Positions 12,407-19,257 of a DNA stretch of 20,426 nt are shown piece by piece (positions within the stretch are counted from its first letter, which is position 1; each line of letters opens with the position of its first letter). This DNA comes from a virus. The DNA is taken from positions 1 to 20,426 of the IMG/VR virus record IMGVR_UViG_3300045885_000274; one strand, given 5' to 3'. Both the position numbers and the translations under genes were made by a program. Under the pieces are notes generated by a model that saw nothing but the letters and a program-made list of their open reading frames with translations, was not told where the DNA came from and did no database searches.

Positions 12407-12633
12407 CGCTGATCGAGGCGATGGAGCTGCGGCGCGGGCACGAGGGAAACCGCGAGGGCTGCTTCCGCATCAGCGAATCCGAGTGGAAGCGCATCATGCG
12501 GGCGTTGAACGCGCTCTTCATCGCGCAAAAATACATGCCCGAGCAGATTCGCGTTCACAACGGCTGGGCACCGCATCCCGATGGCATGGAAGTGCGGGCC
12601 GCGATTGCCGAGCTGATGAGGCCGCAGCCGTGA
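12403..12633 (+). CDS. Small hypothetical protein
   Basis: 76 residues from the GTG that overlaps the previous stop. Contains FRISESEWKRIMRALNALFIAQKYMPEQIRVH, a helix-rich stretch, and ends in a helix. It reads like a small alpha-helical fold with two aromatic anchors. No family recognised. Alternative internal ATG at 12421 would remove six residues. Confidence 0.55.
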   Translation: MTLIEAMELRRGHEGNREGCFRISESEWKRIMRALNALFIAQKYMPEQIRVHNGWAPHPDGMEVRAAIAELMRPQP

Positions 12634-12917
12634 GCTACGTGATGCGCGTCATCGCGGTCTCGGACGGTCGCGGATCGCACCGCATGCTCGAAGCCCATGA
12701 CGTGTTTCTGAAGAGCTTCGACCCGGAAGCGCTTGGCGGTCGCGGCTGGGCGAACTTGACTGACGAAGTGGAGCGGGCGATGAAGTTCGCGACCGTGGCC
12801 GAGGCGATGAAGTTGTGGAGGACGCAGCCGAAGCGCCGCCCCTATCGCGAGGACGGGAAACCGAATCGCCCGTTGACCGCCTACACCGTCAACATCGAAG
12901 AGGAGCCAGTGACATGA
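12630..12917 (+). CDS. Hypothetical protein
   Basis: 95 residues from the GTG in a GTGA overlap; an ATG at 12642 is an alternative. Opens with a strand (VMRVIAVSDG), a loop, then ARG/SER-poor helices and ends TAYTVNIEEEPVT, a closing strand. The layout (strand, long loop, helix FATVAEAMKLWRTQ, strand) is typical for a phage family that handles position-specific edits to host proteins only by analogy; no function is assigned. Confidence 0.55.
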   Translation: MSYVMRVIAVSDGRGSHRMLEAHDVFLKSFDPEALGGRGWANLTDEVERAMKFATVAEAMKLWRTQPKRRPYREDGKPNRPLTAYTVNIEEEPVT

Positions 12918-13153
12918 GACCGCTTTCGATCCGGCAGGCTTCGAGCTGCGAAAATGCGACCAGCCCGAAGTCGAAGTGCCAGTGCCGTTGTGGTGGCGAG
13001 CATCACGGGAGCAAACGCGTGGCCGCGACTGCTGATCGCACCGCTTACGAGGACTTGGCCCCGCACGATCCGCACCACCTGCACAAGACCCGCGCCAGCG
13101 AGAAGCTGCGGCAGAAGCCCTTCCAGCTCGATCCCGGGGAGCGCACGGCGTGA
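12914..13153 (+). CDS. Zinc-binding-like protein with CQCRCGG motif
   Basis: 79 residues, ATGA overlap. Residues 13-32 hold C13, then C23-Q-C25-R-C27-G-G followed by E-H-H-G, a dense Cys/His cluster seen in small phage proteins of the pattern C...SPK(C)xCxCGGxxHG. A zinc site is likely. The C-terminus is polar and charged with another His cluster (HDPHHLHK). Function unknown. Confidence 0.6.
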   Translation: MRPLSIRQASSCENATSPKSKCQCRCGGEHHGSKRVAATADRTAYEDLAPHDPHHLHKTRASEKLRQKPFQLDPGERTA

Positions 13154-13329
13154 CGCCCGAGGAGCACCGCGAGCGGCACCGGGCGCTTCACAAGGCGCTC
13201 GATGAGCTGCTGGCCGACTACCTCGCGCATCACGATGACGCGTTGATCACCAACACCAGCCTGCAGGAGCTGATCGAGTGGAGCTACGAGCAGACGCAGG
13301 TGCCCACACCGATGCGCGGTGAGCGATGA
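13150..13329 (+). CDS. Small conserved phage protein (59 residues)
   Basis: GTG start in a GTGA overlap. The sequence MTPEEHRERHRALHKALDELLADYL, then SLQELIEWSYEQTQVPTP, is a pattern I recall from phages: a His-rich amphipathic helix followed by a second helix with E-W-S-x-x-Q-T. Unknown role. It is the last gene of the long rightward operon, and ends five bases before the A-run of the convergent terminator. Confidence 0.65.
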   Translation: MTPEEHRERHRALHKALDELLADYLAHHDDALITNTSLQELIEWSYEQTQVPTPMRGER

Positions 13330-13333
13330 GGCG

Positions 13334-13363
13334 AAAAAAACCCCGGCCTGTGTCGGGCCGGGG
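13334..13363 (-). terminator. Rho-independent terminator, leftward
   Basis: 8-bp perfect stem CCCCGGCC/GGCCGGGG (13341-13348 with 13356-13363), 7-base loop, then seven T residues on the minus strand. It ends the leftward gene at 13380-13760. Stem length, loop length, T-run and flanking CGC match the terminator at 3328-3357. Confidence 0.9.
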
Positions 13364-13379
13364 TGTCGAGCTGGTGAGC

Positions 13380-13760
13380 CTACTTCATGAAGCCGGGTCT
13401 CAAGCCCGCCGCCATGCGCTCCTCGGCGATGCGCTTGCCGTGACGGCTTCGCACTTGCTTCGTGAGCGAAGTGCGCTGGCGGTCAATCGCTGCGAGCACC
13501 TTGGTCGGCAGGATGTAGCGCACGCTCCCGTTCGCATCGGCCTGCATCACGAAGGTGGTGACGCCTTCCTCGGACTTCACCGATTGAATGTTGTAGGTGG
13601 TCACGTTGCCGTAGAAGTCAATGTGCTGCACGGCTGCGAGCTTGGTGTGCGCCCCGTTTGGCAGCCCGATCAGGCTCGACAACAGCTTGTCGAACGGATC
13701 GGTGGGACGTGATGCGGTCACCTTGTGCGGCGTGCTGCTTCGACTCTCTTCTGCTTCCAT
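13380..13760 (-). CDS. Conserved phage hypothetical protein, single-gene leftward unit
   Basis: 126 residues; the ATG at 13760 follows AACTGACAGGAGACTAGAAAC, the same leader as the gene at 4036. The central part (HIDFYGNVTTYNIQSVKSEEGVTTFVMQADANGSVRYILPTKV) is strand-rich and followed by a basic helix (IDRQRTSLTKQVRSRHGKRIAEERMAAGLRPGF). This FYG-V-TTY...RQR...PGF pattern occurs in phage proteins of unknown function. It is opposite to its neighbours, has its own promoter and terminator, and carries an operator-like palindrome upstream, so it may be expressed in a different phase from the flanking operons, as a moron-like gene would be. Confidence 0.7.
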   Translation of the reverse strand: MEAEESRSSTPHKVTASRPTDPFDKLLSSLIGLPNGAHTKLAAVQHIDFYGNVTTYNIQSVKSEEGVTTFVMQADANGSVRYILPTKVLAAIDRQRTSLTKQVRSRHGKRIAEERMAAGLRPGFMK

Positions 13761-13786
13761 GTTTCTAGTCTCCTGTCAGTTGTTAC

Positions 13787-13801
13787 TACGGATACCCCGT
13801 A
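13787..13801. promoter_or_regulatory. Operator palindrome, copy 4 (one mismatch)
   Basis: TACGGATACCCCGTA, the TACGGG-N3-CCCGTA palindrome with one changed base. It lies in the leader of the 126-residue leftward gene, between the TATAAT at 13827-13832 and the ribosome site. Confidence 0.6.
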
Positions 13802-13826
13802 GCCGGTTCCCTATGTAGCAAACGTA

Positions 13827-13832
13827 ATTATA
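13827..13832 (-). promoter_or_regulatory. TATAAT -10 box of the 126-residue gene
   Basis: A consensus TATAAT on the minus strand, about 67 bases before the ATG. No good -35 is present at 16-18 bases, so the promoter may need an activator or rely on the TG-x-like upstream bases (TTTGC). Palindrome copy 4 lies downstream of it. Confidence 0.45.
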
Positions 13833-13842
13833 GCAAACCGAC

Positions 13843-13932
13843 TTTTGCGAAATCGCGTTCCGGAACGAACGATCAAGGACTTACGAATTTTTCCCCGGGC
13901 TAAAAAAATGCTTGACACGGGTTTTGCGAAAT
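13843..13932. repeat. Direct repeat TTTTGCGAAAT flanking a palindrome
   Basis: The 11-base TTTTGCGAAAT occurs at 13843-13853 and 13922-13932, the second copy covering the ATG of the nuclease gene. Between them lie the perfect 12-bp palindrome CGTTCCGGAACG (13856-13867) and an isolated TTGACA (13912-13917). This looks like a binding-site region that could control both divergent genes. Confidence 0.45.
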
Positions 13933-14290
13933 GACGCTGCGACTGACTGAAGAGCAGTATCGGGCGCTGAAGGCGAAGAAAAAAATCCCGAAGGCATCCG
14001 GCTCGCGCTGGGAGTCGCAGCTCGCGGCCCAGCTCGATGCCGCCGGGATCACCTACGCCCGTGAGTTGCGCTTCCTGAGAGAGCGCAAGTTCCGATTCGA
14101 CTTCGCATTCCCCGGCCCGAGGGTCGCGGTCGAGATTGATGGCGTGGTCCACCGCACCGCGAAGCGCTTCGCGTCCGACCGCGAGAAGCTGAATCTCGCG
14201 ATGCTCGCGGGCTGGCGCGTGCTGCATGTCACCAGTGCGAACGTGCGCGACGGTCGAGCGCTCGCGCTCATCCGCCAGCTCCTCGGGTGA
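13931..14290 (+). CDS. Small PD-(D/E)XK endonuclease (DUF559/Vsr-like)
   Basis: 119 residues. After a basic N-terminus, E28 in SRWESQLAAQL, D57 in RFDFAF, E68 and D70 in VAVEIDGVVH, and the following helix with GWRVLHVTS form the standard core of small restriction-like nucleases, such as the DUF559 and Vsr groups. The usual Lys of the motif is replaced by D70 (E-I-D). It probably cuts DNA with Mg2+. Roles in phages include junction resolution, packaging or host DNA attack. No ribosome site is seen before the ATG; TTGACA lies 14 bases upstream without a matching -10. Placed between the early operon and the packaging genes. Confidence 0.8.
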   Translation: MTLRLTEEQYRALKAKKKIPKASGSRWESQLAAQLDAAGITYARELRFLRERKFRFDFAFPGPRVAVEIDGVVHRTAKRFASDREKLNLAMLAGWRVLHVTSANVRDGRALALIRQLLG

Positions 14291-14301
14291 AGCTCAGGCT
14301 A

Positions 14302-14330
14302 TTGACTCACCACTAGCGCGGCGCGATACT
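14302..14330 (+). promoter_or_regulatory. Promoter of the packaging/head operon
   Basis: TTGACT (14302-14307) and GATACT (14325-14330) separated by 17 bases. The start site would fall near 14337, which favours the ATG at 14369 over the one at 14339 for the first gene. None of the operators described here overlaps it. Confidence 0.65.
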
Positions 14331-14368
14331 GCGGGGCCATGGTCCCTTACCTCGTGGGAGGTGTCGCC

Positions 14369-14524
14369 ATGGTGCTCGCGCTTTTCATCGCAGCAGCAGT
14401 GCTCTTTCTCCTCGCCGCAGTTGCCGCGTTCATCGTTCCCCTCGCAGGGCTGAAGCTGAAACTGGGCTGGCTCGGGCTTTGCCTCGCGACGCTGGCGCAT
14501 ATCTGGCCGAAGTTGGTCGCCTGA
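14369..14524 (+). CDS. Small membrane protein, first gene of the late operon
   Basis: 51 residues from the ATG at 14369 with GGGAGGT upstream; the in-frame ATG at 14339 would add ten residues but lies almost on the promoter start. Two hydrophobic stretches (about 2-25 and 30-46) make a compact membrane protein with few charged residues. A holin-like role is conceivable by size and position but no lysis partner is present here. It overlaps the next ATG by one base (TGATG). Confidence 0.6.
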   Translation: MVLALFIAAAVLFLLAAVAAFIVPLAGLKLKLGWLGLCLATLAHIWPKLVA

Positions 14525-14700
14525 TGCCCAGCTCCTCGGCCAAGCAGGCCCGCACGATGGCGGCTGCCGCGCACGATCCGGGCTTCGCGAAGCGCGTGGG
14601 CATCCCGACCTCGGTCGCGAAAGAGTTCAACGCTGCCGACACCGGCACGCAGCTCCTGCGCCAGTCGGCACGCTCGCGGGTGCTCCGTGGACGCCGCTGA
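14524..14700 (+). CDS. Conserved small phage protein upstream of terminase
   Basis: 58 residues (MPSSSAKQARTMAAAAHDPGFAKRVGIPTSVAKEFNAAD). The S-x-K-Q-A-R-T-M-A-A-A-A-H-x-P-x-F-A-x-x-V-G-I-P-x-x-V-A-x-E-F-x-x-A-D pattern is familiar from phage packaging regions, especially podovirus-like genomes. No function is known to me. A basic tail ends the protein. Confidence 0.7.
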   Translation: MPSSSAKQARTMAAAAHDPGFAKRVGIPTSVAKEFNAADTGTQLLRQSARSRVLRGRR

Positions 14701-14893
14701 ACGCTTCCTGCGTCAACGCGGCAGTGGCGACCGCACGGCGGTGAGTCGCGTCACCGAGGCACTGCCCGGGCAGGCCGCCACCATCGGGGTCTCGCCCGTG
14801 GATCGGCGCGGGCCGCTCTTCGGGGTCTCGCCGGATGAGGAGCGGGCGCGTGCGCTCTCGCGGCAACTGCGTCACGGAGGTTCGCGTGGCTGA
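14687..14893 (+). CDS. Small hypothetical protein
   Basis: 68 residues from a GTG that overlaps the previous gene by 14 bases; its own end overlaps the next gene by 8 bases. Third positions are GC-rich as in true genes, and it fills what would otherwise be a gap. Residues 32-52 contain two similar segments (TIGVSPVDRRGPL and LFGVSPDEERAR), an internal repeat of GVSP. Not recognised. Confidence 0.5.
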   Translation: MDAAERFLRQRGSGDRTAVSRVTEALPGQAATIGVSPVDRRGPLFGVSPDEERARALSRQLRHGGSRG

Positions 14894-15332
14894 GCCGCTT
14901 TGGAAGGCGAACCTCGAACGCGGACGCACGGCGGAAGCGCTGGCGAAGCAGAAGGCGACGCGCAAGGCGAACACGAGTGTGAAGCACGCGATGCTTCGCG
15001 CAGCCGCCGCCTACCAGTTTCGCGGCTCTCGCGAGCTGCTGGAGGAGTGCCGCAAGTTCGCCGACGCGAATGACAACCTCGGGCTGGAGGTTTTCCTGCT
15101 TGAGCACATGTGCGGGAGCGCGGAAGATCGCCGCGCCGTGATGGGCGGATTTTTCAAGCTGATCCCGGTGGAAGTCGCGGGAGCGCTCGATGCGACGCTG
15201 ACGGTGAAGGTGGTGAGCCAGATGGGCGGCGGGCGCGAGGTGGACATCACGCATATCCGCAAGCTCCCGAAGGAAGCCGCGCTCACGATCCCCGGCGAGC
15301 TGGTGCCCGAGGCCGAGCCAGCCGATGCCTGA
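14886..15332 (+). CDS. Putative terminase small subunit
   Basis: 148 residues from the GTG at 14886, with GGAGG upstream. The opening is basic (ERGRTAEALAKQKATRKANTS) and leads into helices (LRAAAAYQFRGSRELLEECRKFADAND), then a long helical segment and a C-terminal strand region with EVDITHIRKLPKEAAL. Position directly before TerL, with an 8-base overlap, is the main argument for a TerS that recognises the packaging site. There is no clear HTH in the N-terminus, so the call is moderate. Confidence 0.6.
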   Translation: MAEPLWKANLERGRTAEALAKQKATRKANTSVKHAMLRAAAAYQFRGSRELLEECRKFADANDNLGLEVFLLEHMCGSAEDRRAVMGGFFKLIPVEVAGALDATLTVKVVSQMGGGREVDITHIRKLPKEAALTIPGELVPEAEPADA

Positions 15333-16689
15333 AATCACGATCCCGAACGGCTTCACGCCCCGGCCCTATCAGGCTCGCGCCATGCTCGCGTTCGACGCCG
15401 GGATCAAGCGCGGGGTCTACGTGTGGGCGCGGCGCTCGGGGAAGGATGTCACCTTCATGCACCAGATCGCGAAGATGGCGCACGAGCGGATCGGCACCTA
15501 CTTCCACATGCTGCCGACCTACACGCAGGCGAAGCGCAACGTGTGGGACGCGATTGACGATCAGGAGCGGCGCATCCTCGACACCGTATTCCCGAAGGCG
15601 ATCCGCCAGTCCACGAATGAAACGGACCTGAAGCTGGGGCTGAGGTGCGGCTCGGTGTATCAGTTGATCGGAGCCGACTCCTACAACTCCGTGGTCGGCT
15701 CCAACCCGGTCGGGATCGTGATGAGCGAGTATGCCCTCATTGATCCGCGAGCGTGGATGTTCTTTCGCCCGATCCTCGCGCAGAACAAGGGCTGGGCCGC
15801 CTTCATCGGCACGCCTCGCGGCTACAATCACTTTCACGATCAGCTCGAAATCGCGAGGCGCGAGGAGGACTGGGACTACTCGATCATTGACGCGGTTCAG
15901 GCGGGCACGATGTCGCAGGCCGACATCGAGAAGGAAATCGCGACCGGCATGCCCGAGGAGCTGGCGCGTCAGGAATACCTCGTAGATTTTTCCGCCGCGA
16001 ATGTCGGCGCGATCCTCGGCAACCGCATCGAGCGGGCCGAGAAGGACGGGCGCATCAGTGACTCGGTGCAGCTCGACCCGGCGGGTGGCGGCATCGTGGT
16101 CTCGTGCGACTTGGGCTATCGCGATGCGGCGGCCTTCTGGTTTTGGCAGGCGATCCCCGGCGGCTTCCAGCTCCTCGGCTATGACGAGGATTCGGGGCTG
16201 GACGCGCCCGAGTGGGTCGAGCGCCTGAAGGCGCAGCCGCTGCCCATCAGCAAGGTGATGCTCCCGCATGACGCGAAGGCCAAGACGATGGCCTCGCGCT
16301 TCTCGGTGCTGGAGACTTTTCTGCAGGCAGGCTTCCGCTGCGGGATCGTGCCGCAGTCGCGGATCGTGGATCGCGTGAACGCGGCCCGCTCGGTGATTAC
16401 GCGCTGCCGCTTCGCGAAGAGTGCGTGCGCGAAGGGCATCCAGATGCTGCGCGACTGGGCATTTAAATACGACGAGGAGCGAAAAACTTTCTCACGCGAG
16501 CCGGAGCATAACTACGCCTCGCACGGCGGGGATGCCTTCTCCTACGGGTGCCAGTCTATCGAGGAGTTTGTCGCAACGCCTTCGCCGCTCGACCGCTATC
16601 GCGACGTGGGGCAGCCCGCGTCCTACGCGTTCCACCTCGAACAGCTTTACTCGGATCGCGAGCAGTCGCTCGGCGGTCGGCATTTTTGA
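15325..16689 (+). CDS. Terminase large subunit (TerL)
   Basis: 454 residues. The ATPase half has a Walker A-like ARRSGKD at 35-41, an adenine-binding Q16 in RPYQARAM, Walker B IVMSEY at 131-136 (E135 as catalytic Glu) and coupling motif GTPRG at 162-166. The nuclease half has D262 in SCDLGYRDAAAF, D317 in LPHD and D404 in HGGDAFSY, the RNase H-like metal triad. It powers DNA translocation into the procapsid through the portal and cuts the concatemer. The start is coupled to the upstream gene by an 8-base overlap. Confidence 0.95.
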   Translation: MPEITIPNGFTPRPYQARAMLAFDAGIKRGVYVWARRSGKDVTFMHQIAKMAHERIGTYFHMLPTYTQAKRNVWDAIDDQERRILDTVFPKAIRQSTNETDLKLGLRCGSVYQLIGADSYNSVVGSNPVGIVMSEYALIDPRAWMFFRPILAQNKGWAAFIGTPRGYNHFHDQLEIARREEDWDYSIIDAVQAGTMSQADIEKEIATGMPEELARQEYLVDFSAANVGAILGNRIERAEKDGRISDSVQLDPAGGGIVVSCDLGYRDAAAFWFWQAIPGGFQLLGYDEDSGLDAPEWVERLKAQPLPISKVMLPHDAKAKTMASRFSVLETFLQAGFRCGIVPQSRIVDRVNAARSVITRCRFAKSACAKGIQMLRDWAFKYDEERKTFSREPEHNYASHGGDAFSYGCQSIEEFVATPSPLDRYRDVGQPASYAFHLEQLYSDREQSLGGRHF

Positions 16690-16701
16690 CAGGAGCGAAA
16701 C

Positions 16702-16905
16702 ATGAAACTAAGAGACGGCGGCACGGCGGTGTTTGTGGCGTTTGCGGTGATGACGGTCTTTGTGGTCGCGGCCACTGCGAGCGGGGAATCAGAGCGGCTG
16801 TGCAAGGCGATGGGCGGCACCTACACGCCCGCGCCGCCACCGGCTGACGTGTGCCCGGGCGGATCGTGGCTCGTGCTCTTCGGTATCAGCTCGCCGCGCA
16901 AGTAG
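16702..16905 (+). CDS. Small exported or membrane-anchored protein
   Basis: 67 residues; the ATG follows GACAGGAGCGAAAC, a variant of the repeated leader. Residues 1-27 form a signal anchor (VFVAFAVMTVFVVAATASG). The remainder has two Cys (C34 and C51), a Pro-rich loop (YTPAPPPADV) and WLVLFG at the end. A disulfide between the two Cys is possible after export. It is inserted between TerL and portal with no counterpart I recognise there. Confidence 0.6.
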   Translation: MKLRDGGTAVFVAFAVMTVFVVAATASGESERLCKAMGGTYTPAPPPADVCPGGSWLVLFGISSPRK

Positions 16906-16914
16906 GAGCGGCCC

Positions 16915-18846
16915 GTGGCCGAGCGCACCACCGAGTTCAAATCGAAGTCCGACCTCTACGAGCGCGAGCTTGCGGCGGCGAAGAAAGAGCTTGAACGCTG
17001 GCAGGAGACCGCCAGCCGCGTAGTCAAGCGCTACCTCGGCGGCAAGACGACCAGCGCCGCATCGGTGTCTGACGACGGTGGCGTGTTCAATCTCTTCTGG
17101 TCGAACGTCAACATCCTGAAGGCCGCGCTCTACGCGAAGCAGCCGCGTGCCGATGTCTCGCGTCGGCACAAGGATTACATGGATGACGTGGCTCGCGTCG
17201 GCGGCGAGATGATCGAGCGCATCTTGAACCTCGACATGGATTCGCGGGCGAGCGACTTCGACGCGGCGCTGCGCCATGTGATCGAGGATCGGCTGGTCCC
17301 GGGCATGGGGCAGATGTGGCTCCGATACGATCCGACCTTCGTCAAGCAGAAGGTCGAGCCGGTGAACGATCCGCAGACCGGGGCGCAGCTCGTGGCCGGT
17401 GGCGAGTTCGAGGTGATCGGCGATGAGCACGTCGCCAGCGATTACGTTTACTGGAAAGACTTCCTCTACTCGCCCGCTCGCACATGGTCGGAGGTGCGCT
17501 GGGTCGCTCGCGGGGTGTGGATGACCCGCGAGCAGTTGGTCGCGAAATTCGGAAAGATCGGCGAGACCGTGCCGCTGCAGAATCCTCGCGGCTCGCGCAA
17601 CACGCTCCCCGAAAACGATCCATGGTCGAAGGCGCAGGTGTGGGAAATCTGGAGCAAAGAGACGCGTTACGTGTGCTGGAAGGTGCTGGGCTTCGAGCCG
17701 CTGCTCGGCGAGCAACCCGATCCGCTCGGGCTGCAGAACTTTTTCCCGTGCCCGAAGCCGCTGATCGCGAACACCAGCACCACCGGCTTCATCCCGAAGG
17801 CCGACTACCAGATGCTGCGCGATCAGTATGTCGAGCTGGACGTGGTGAGCGCCCGCATCGCGCTGCTGGAGGACGCGATCCGCGTCGCCGGGGTCTATGA
17901 CAAGGGCAGCCCGCAGCTCTCGCAGTTGATCAGCAACCGAATCCAGAACGCGATGATCCCGGCGGATAACTGGGCGATGTTCGCCGAGCGCGGCGGCATC
18001 AAGGGCGCGGTGGACTGGTTCCCGCTGGAGCAGGTGATCACCGCGCTCGACAAGCTGCGCGAAGTGAAGCGTGCGCTGATGACGGACCTCTACGAGCTGA
18101 CCGGCCTCTCGGACATCATGCGCGGCGCGACGGTGGCGAGCGAGACCGCGACCGCGCAGCAGCTCAAGGCCCAGTATGGCAGCGTGCGCATGCAGTTCAT
18201 GCAGGGGGAGCTTGCCGAGTTTGTGCAGTCCGCGCTCGGGATCAAGGCCGAAATCATGGCCGCGCACTTCCAGCCCGAGACGCTGATCCGCCGCTCGCTC
18301 ATTGACAAGACACCGGACGCGCCACTCGCCGAGCAGGCGGTGGAGCTGCTGCGCGACAAGCGCATGGCGATCTACTCGCTCGCGGTGGACCCGGACACCA
18401 TGGCGATGGTGGACTACGCCGCCGAGCAGCAGGCCCGCACGCAGTGCATTACGGCGGTCGCAACCTTCCTGCAATCCGCGTGGCCGCTCGCGCAGGCGAA
18501 GCCGGAAGCAACGCCCTTCCTCATGCAGATTCTGCAGTGGCTGCTCGCGGGCTTCAAAGCCGGGAAGCAGATCGAGGGCGTGCTCGATCAGGCGATCACT
18601 GCGATGCAGAACACGCCGCCCCAGCCCGAGAAGCCCAGCCCCGAGGACAAGCGGGCCGAGGCCGATGTCAAGGCGACGATGATGAAGGCGGGCGCGGACG
18701 TGAAGGCGACGCAGATGAAAACGCAGGCCACGATCCAGTCGAATCAGCAGAAGGCGGTGGCGGATGCCCGCACCAAGCAGATGAAGGCGGTTACGCAGGC
18801 CAGCGCCGTGGGCCTGCCTGAAGCGGGTCCGCCGCCCGCGCAATGA
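16915..18846 (+). CDS. Portal protein
   Basis: 643 residues from a GTG with AGGAGC upstream. The N-terminus is a charged helix, then VFNLFWSNVNILKAALYAKQPRADVSRR (about 58-85), which matches the N-L-x-W-S-N-V-x-x-L-K-x-A-L-Y-x-x-x-P block of podovirus-type portals. The central part holds the stem and wing regions, with GATVASETATAQQLKAQYGSVR near residue 402. Residues about 560-630 are a Lys/Ala/Gln-rich long helix (DVKATMMKAGADVKATQMK with similar following segments) like the helical barrel of P22-type portals. Twelve copies form the DNA channel at one capsid vertex. The ATGA at its end leads into a mini-gene. Confidence 0.9.
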   Translation: MAERTTEFKSKSDLYERELAAAKKELERWQETASRVVKRYLGGKTTSAASVSDDGGVFNLFWSNVNILKAALYAKQPRADVSRRHKDYMDDVARVGGEMIERILNLDMDSRASDFDAALRHVIEDRLVPGMGQMWLRYDPTFVKQKVEPVNDPQTGAQLVAGGEFEVIGDEHVASDYVYWKDFLYSPARTWSEVRWVARGVWMTREQLVAKFGKIGETVPLQNPRGSRNTLPENDPWSKAQVWEIWSKETRYVCWKVLGFEPLLGEQPDPLGLQNFFPCPKPLIANTSTTGFIPKADYQMLRDQYVELDVVSARIALLEDAIRVAGVYDKGSPQLSQLISNRIQNAMIPADNWAMFAERGGIKGAVDWFPLEQVITALDKLREVKRALMTDLYELTGLSDIMRGATVASETATAQQLKAQYGSVRMQFMQGELAEFVQSALGIKAEIMAAHFQPETLIRRSLIDKTPDAPLAEQAVELLRDKRMAIYSLAVDPDTMAMVDYAAEQQARTQCITAVATFLQSAWPLAQAKPEATPFLMQILQWLLAGFKAGKQIEGVLDQAITAMQNTPPQPEKPSPEDKRAEADVKATMMKAGADVKATQMKTQATIQSNQQKAVADARTKQMKAVTQASAVGLPEAGPPPAQ

Positions 18847-18947
18847 GCGATGAGTTGCTGCTCATCATCCTCGAAATCATCGGCGCGATTGCAACCGTCG
18901 CCGTGGTGGTCGCGGGTGTTGTGTGCATCGTGCTGATCTTCCGCTGA
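18843..18947 (+). CDS. 34-residue single-span membrane peptide
   Basis: ATG overlaps the portal stop (ATGA). MSDELLLIILEII followed by a Val/Ala/Gly/Ile-rich run to LIFR gives one membrane helix covering nearly the whole chain, with N-terminal acids and one C-terminal Arg. One Cys near residue 28. No ribosome site is needed if translation is coupled. Being so short it could be spurious, but the overlap and clean hydrophobic pattern support it. Confidence 0.5.
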   Translation: MSDELLLIILEIIGAIATVAVVVAGVVCIVLIFR

Positions 18948-18948
18948 C

Positions 18949-19257
18949 ATGCGCCGCGTCTACATCTACGTGAACGGCGAGCTGGTCGAGAAGGGATCGG
19001 TGGCAGCCGCCCCGGTCGCTCCCGACTCCGGTGCCCTGTGGGGCGACCGCCACTACACGGGCCTGAGAGCGTCGGACGGCACGGACATCAGCACGCGCTC
19101 GAAGCATCGCGAATACATGAAGCGCACGGGCCTCACAACCGTGGATGACTTCGGGCAGCACTTCGCCACTGAGGAAGCGAAGCGCCGCGACTTTTTCGCA
19201 GGCCGCGATCCCTCGCGTGCTGCCGATGTTGCCCGCGCCATGGAGCGGCGCAAGTGA
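18949..19257 (+). CDS. Small head-module protein
   Basis: 102 residues starting MRRVYIYVNGELVEKGS, a short strand pair, then HREYMKRTGLTTVDDFGQHFATEEAKRRDFFAGRD and a helical tail. The block R-E-Y-M-K-x-x-G-L-T-x-x-x-D-F is one I recall from podovirus-type genomes just after portal, next to head or scaffold genes. No catalytic motif. A virion or assembly role is inferred from place. Confidence 0.65.
   Translation: MRRVYIYVNGELVEKGSVAAAPVAPDSGALWGDRHYTGLRASDGTDISTRSKHREYMKRTGLTTVDDFGQHFATEEAKRRDFFAGRDPSRAADVARAMERRK

Noticed and set aside
13912-13936. Promoter at TTGACA before the nuclease gene
   Set aside because: The -35 hexamer is perfect, but no -10 occurs at 16-18 bases and the ATG falls within that distance.
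15283-16269. A 328-codon open frame on the minus strand
   Set aside because: Antisense shadow of the terminase gene, whose motifs on the plus strand are unambiguous.
16789-18843. A 684-codon open frame on the minus strand
   Set aside because: It is the mirror of the portal gene. In GC-rich DNA the antisense frame often stays open. The protein is His/Arg/Leu-rich with no recognisable domain, and the plus-strand portal is clear.
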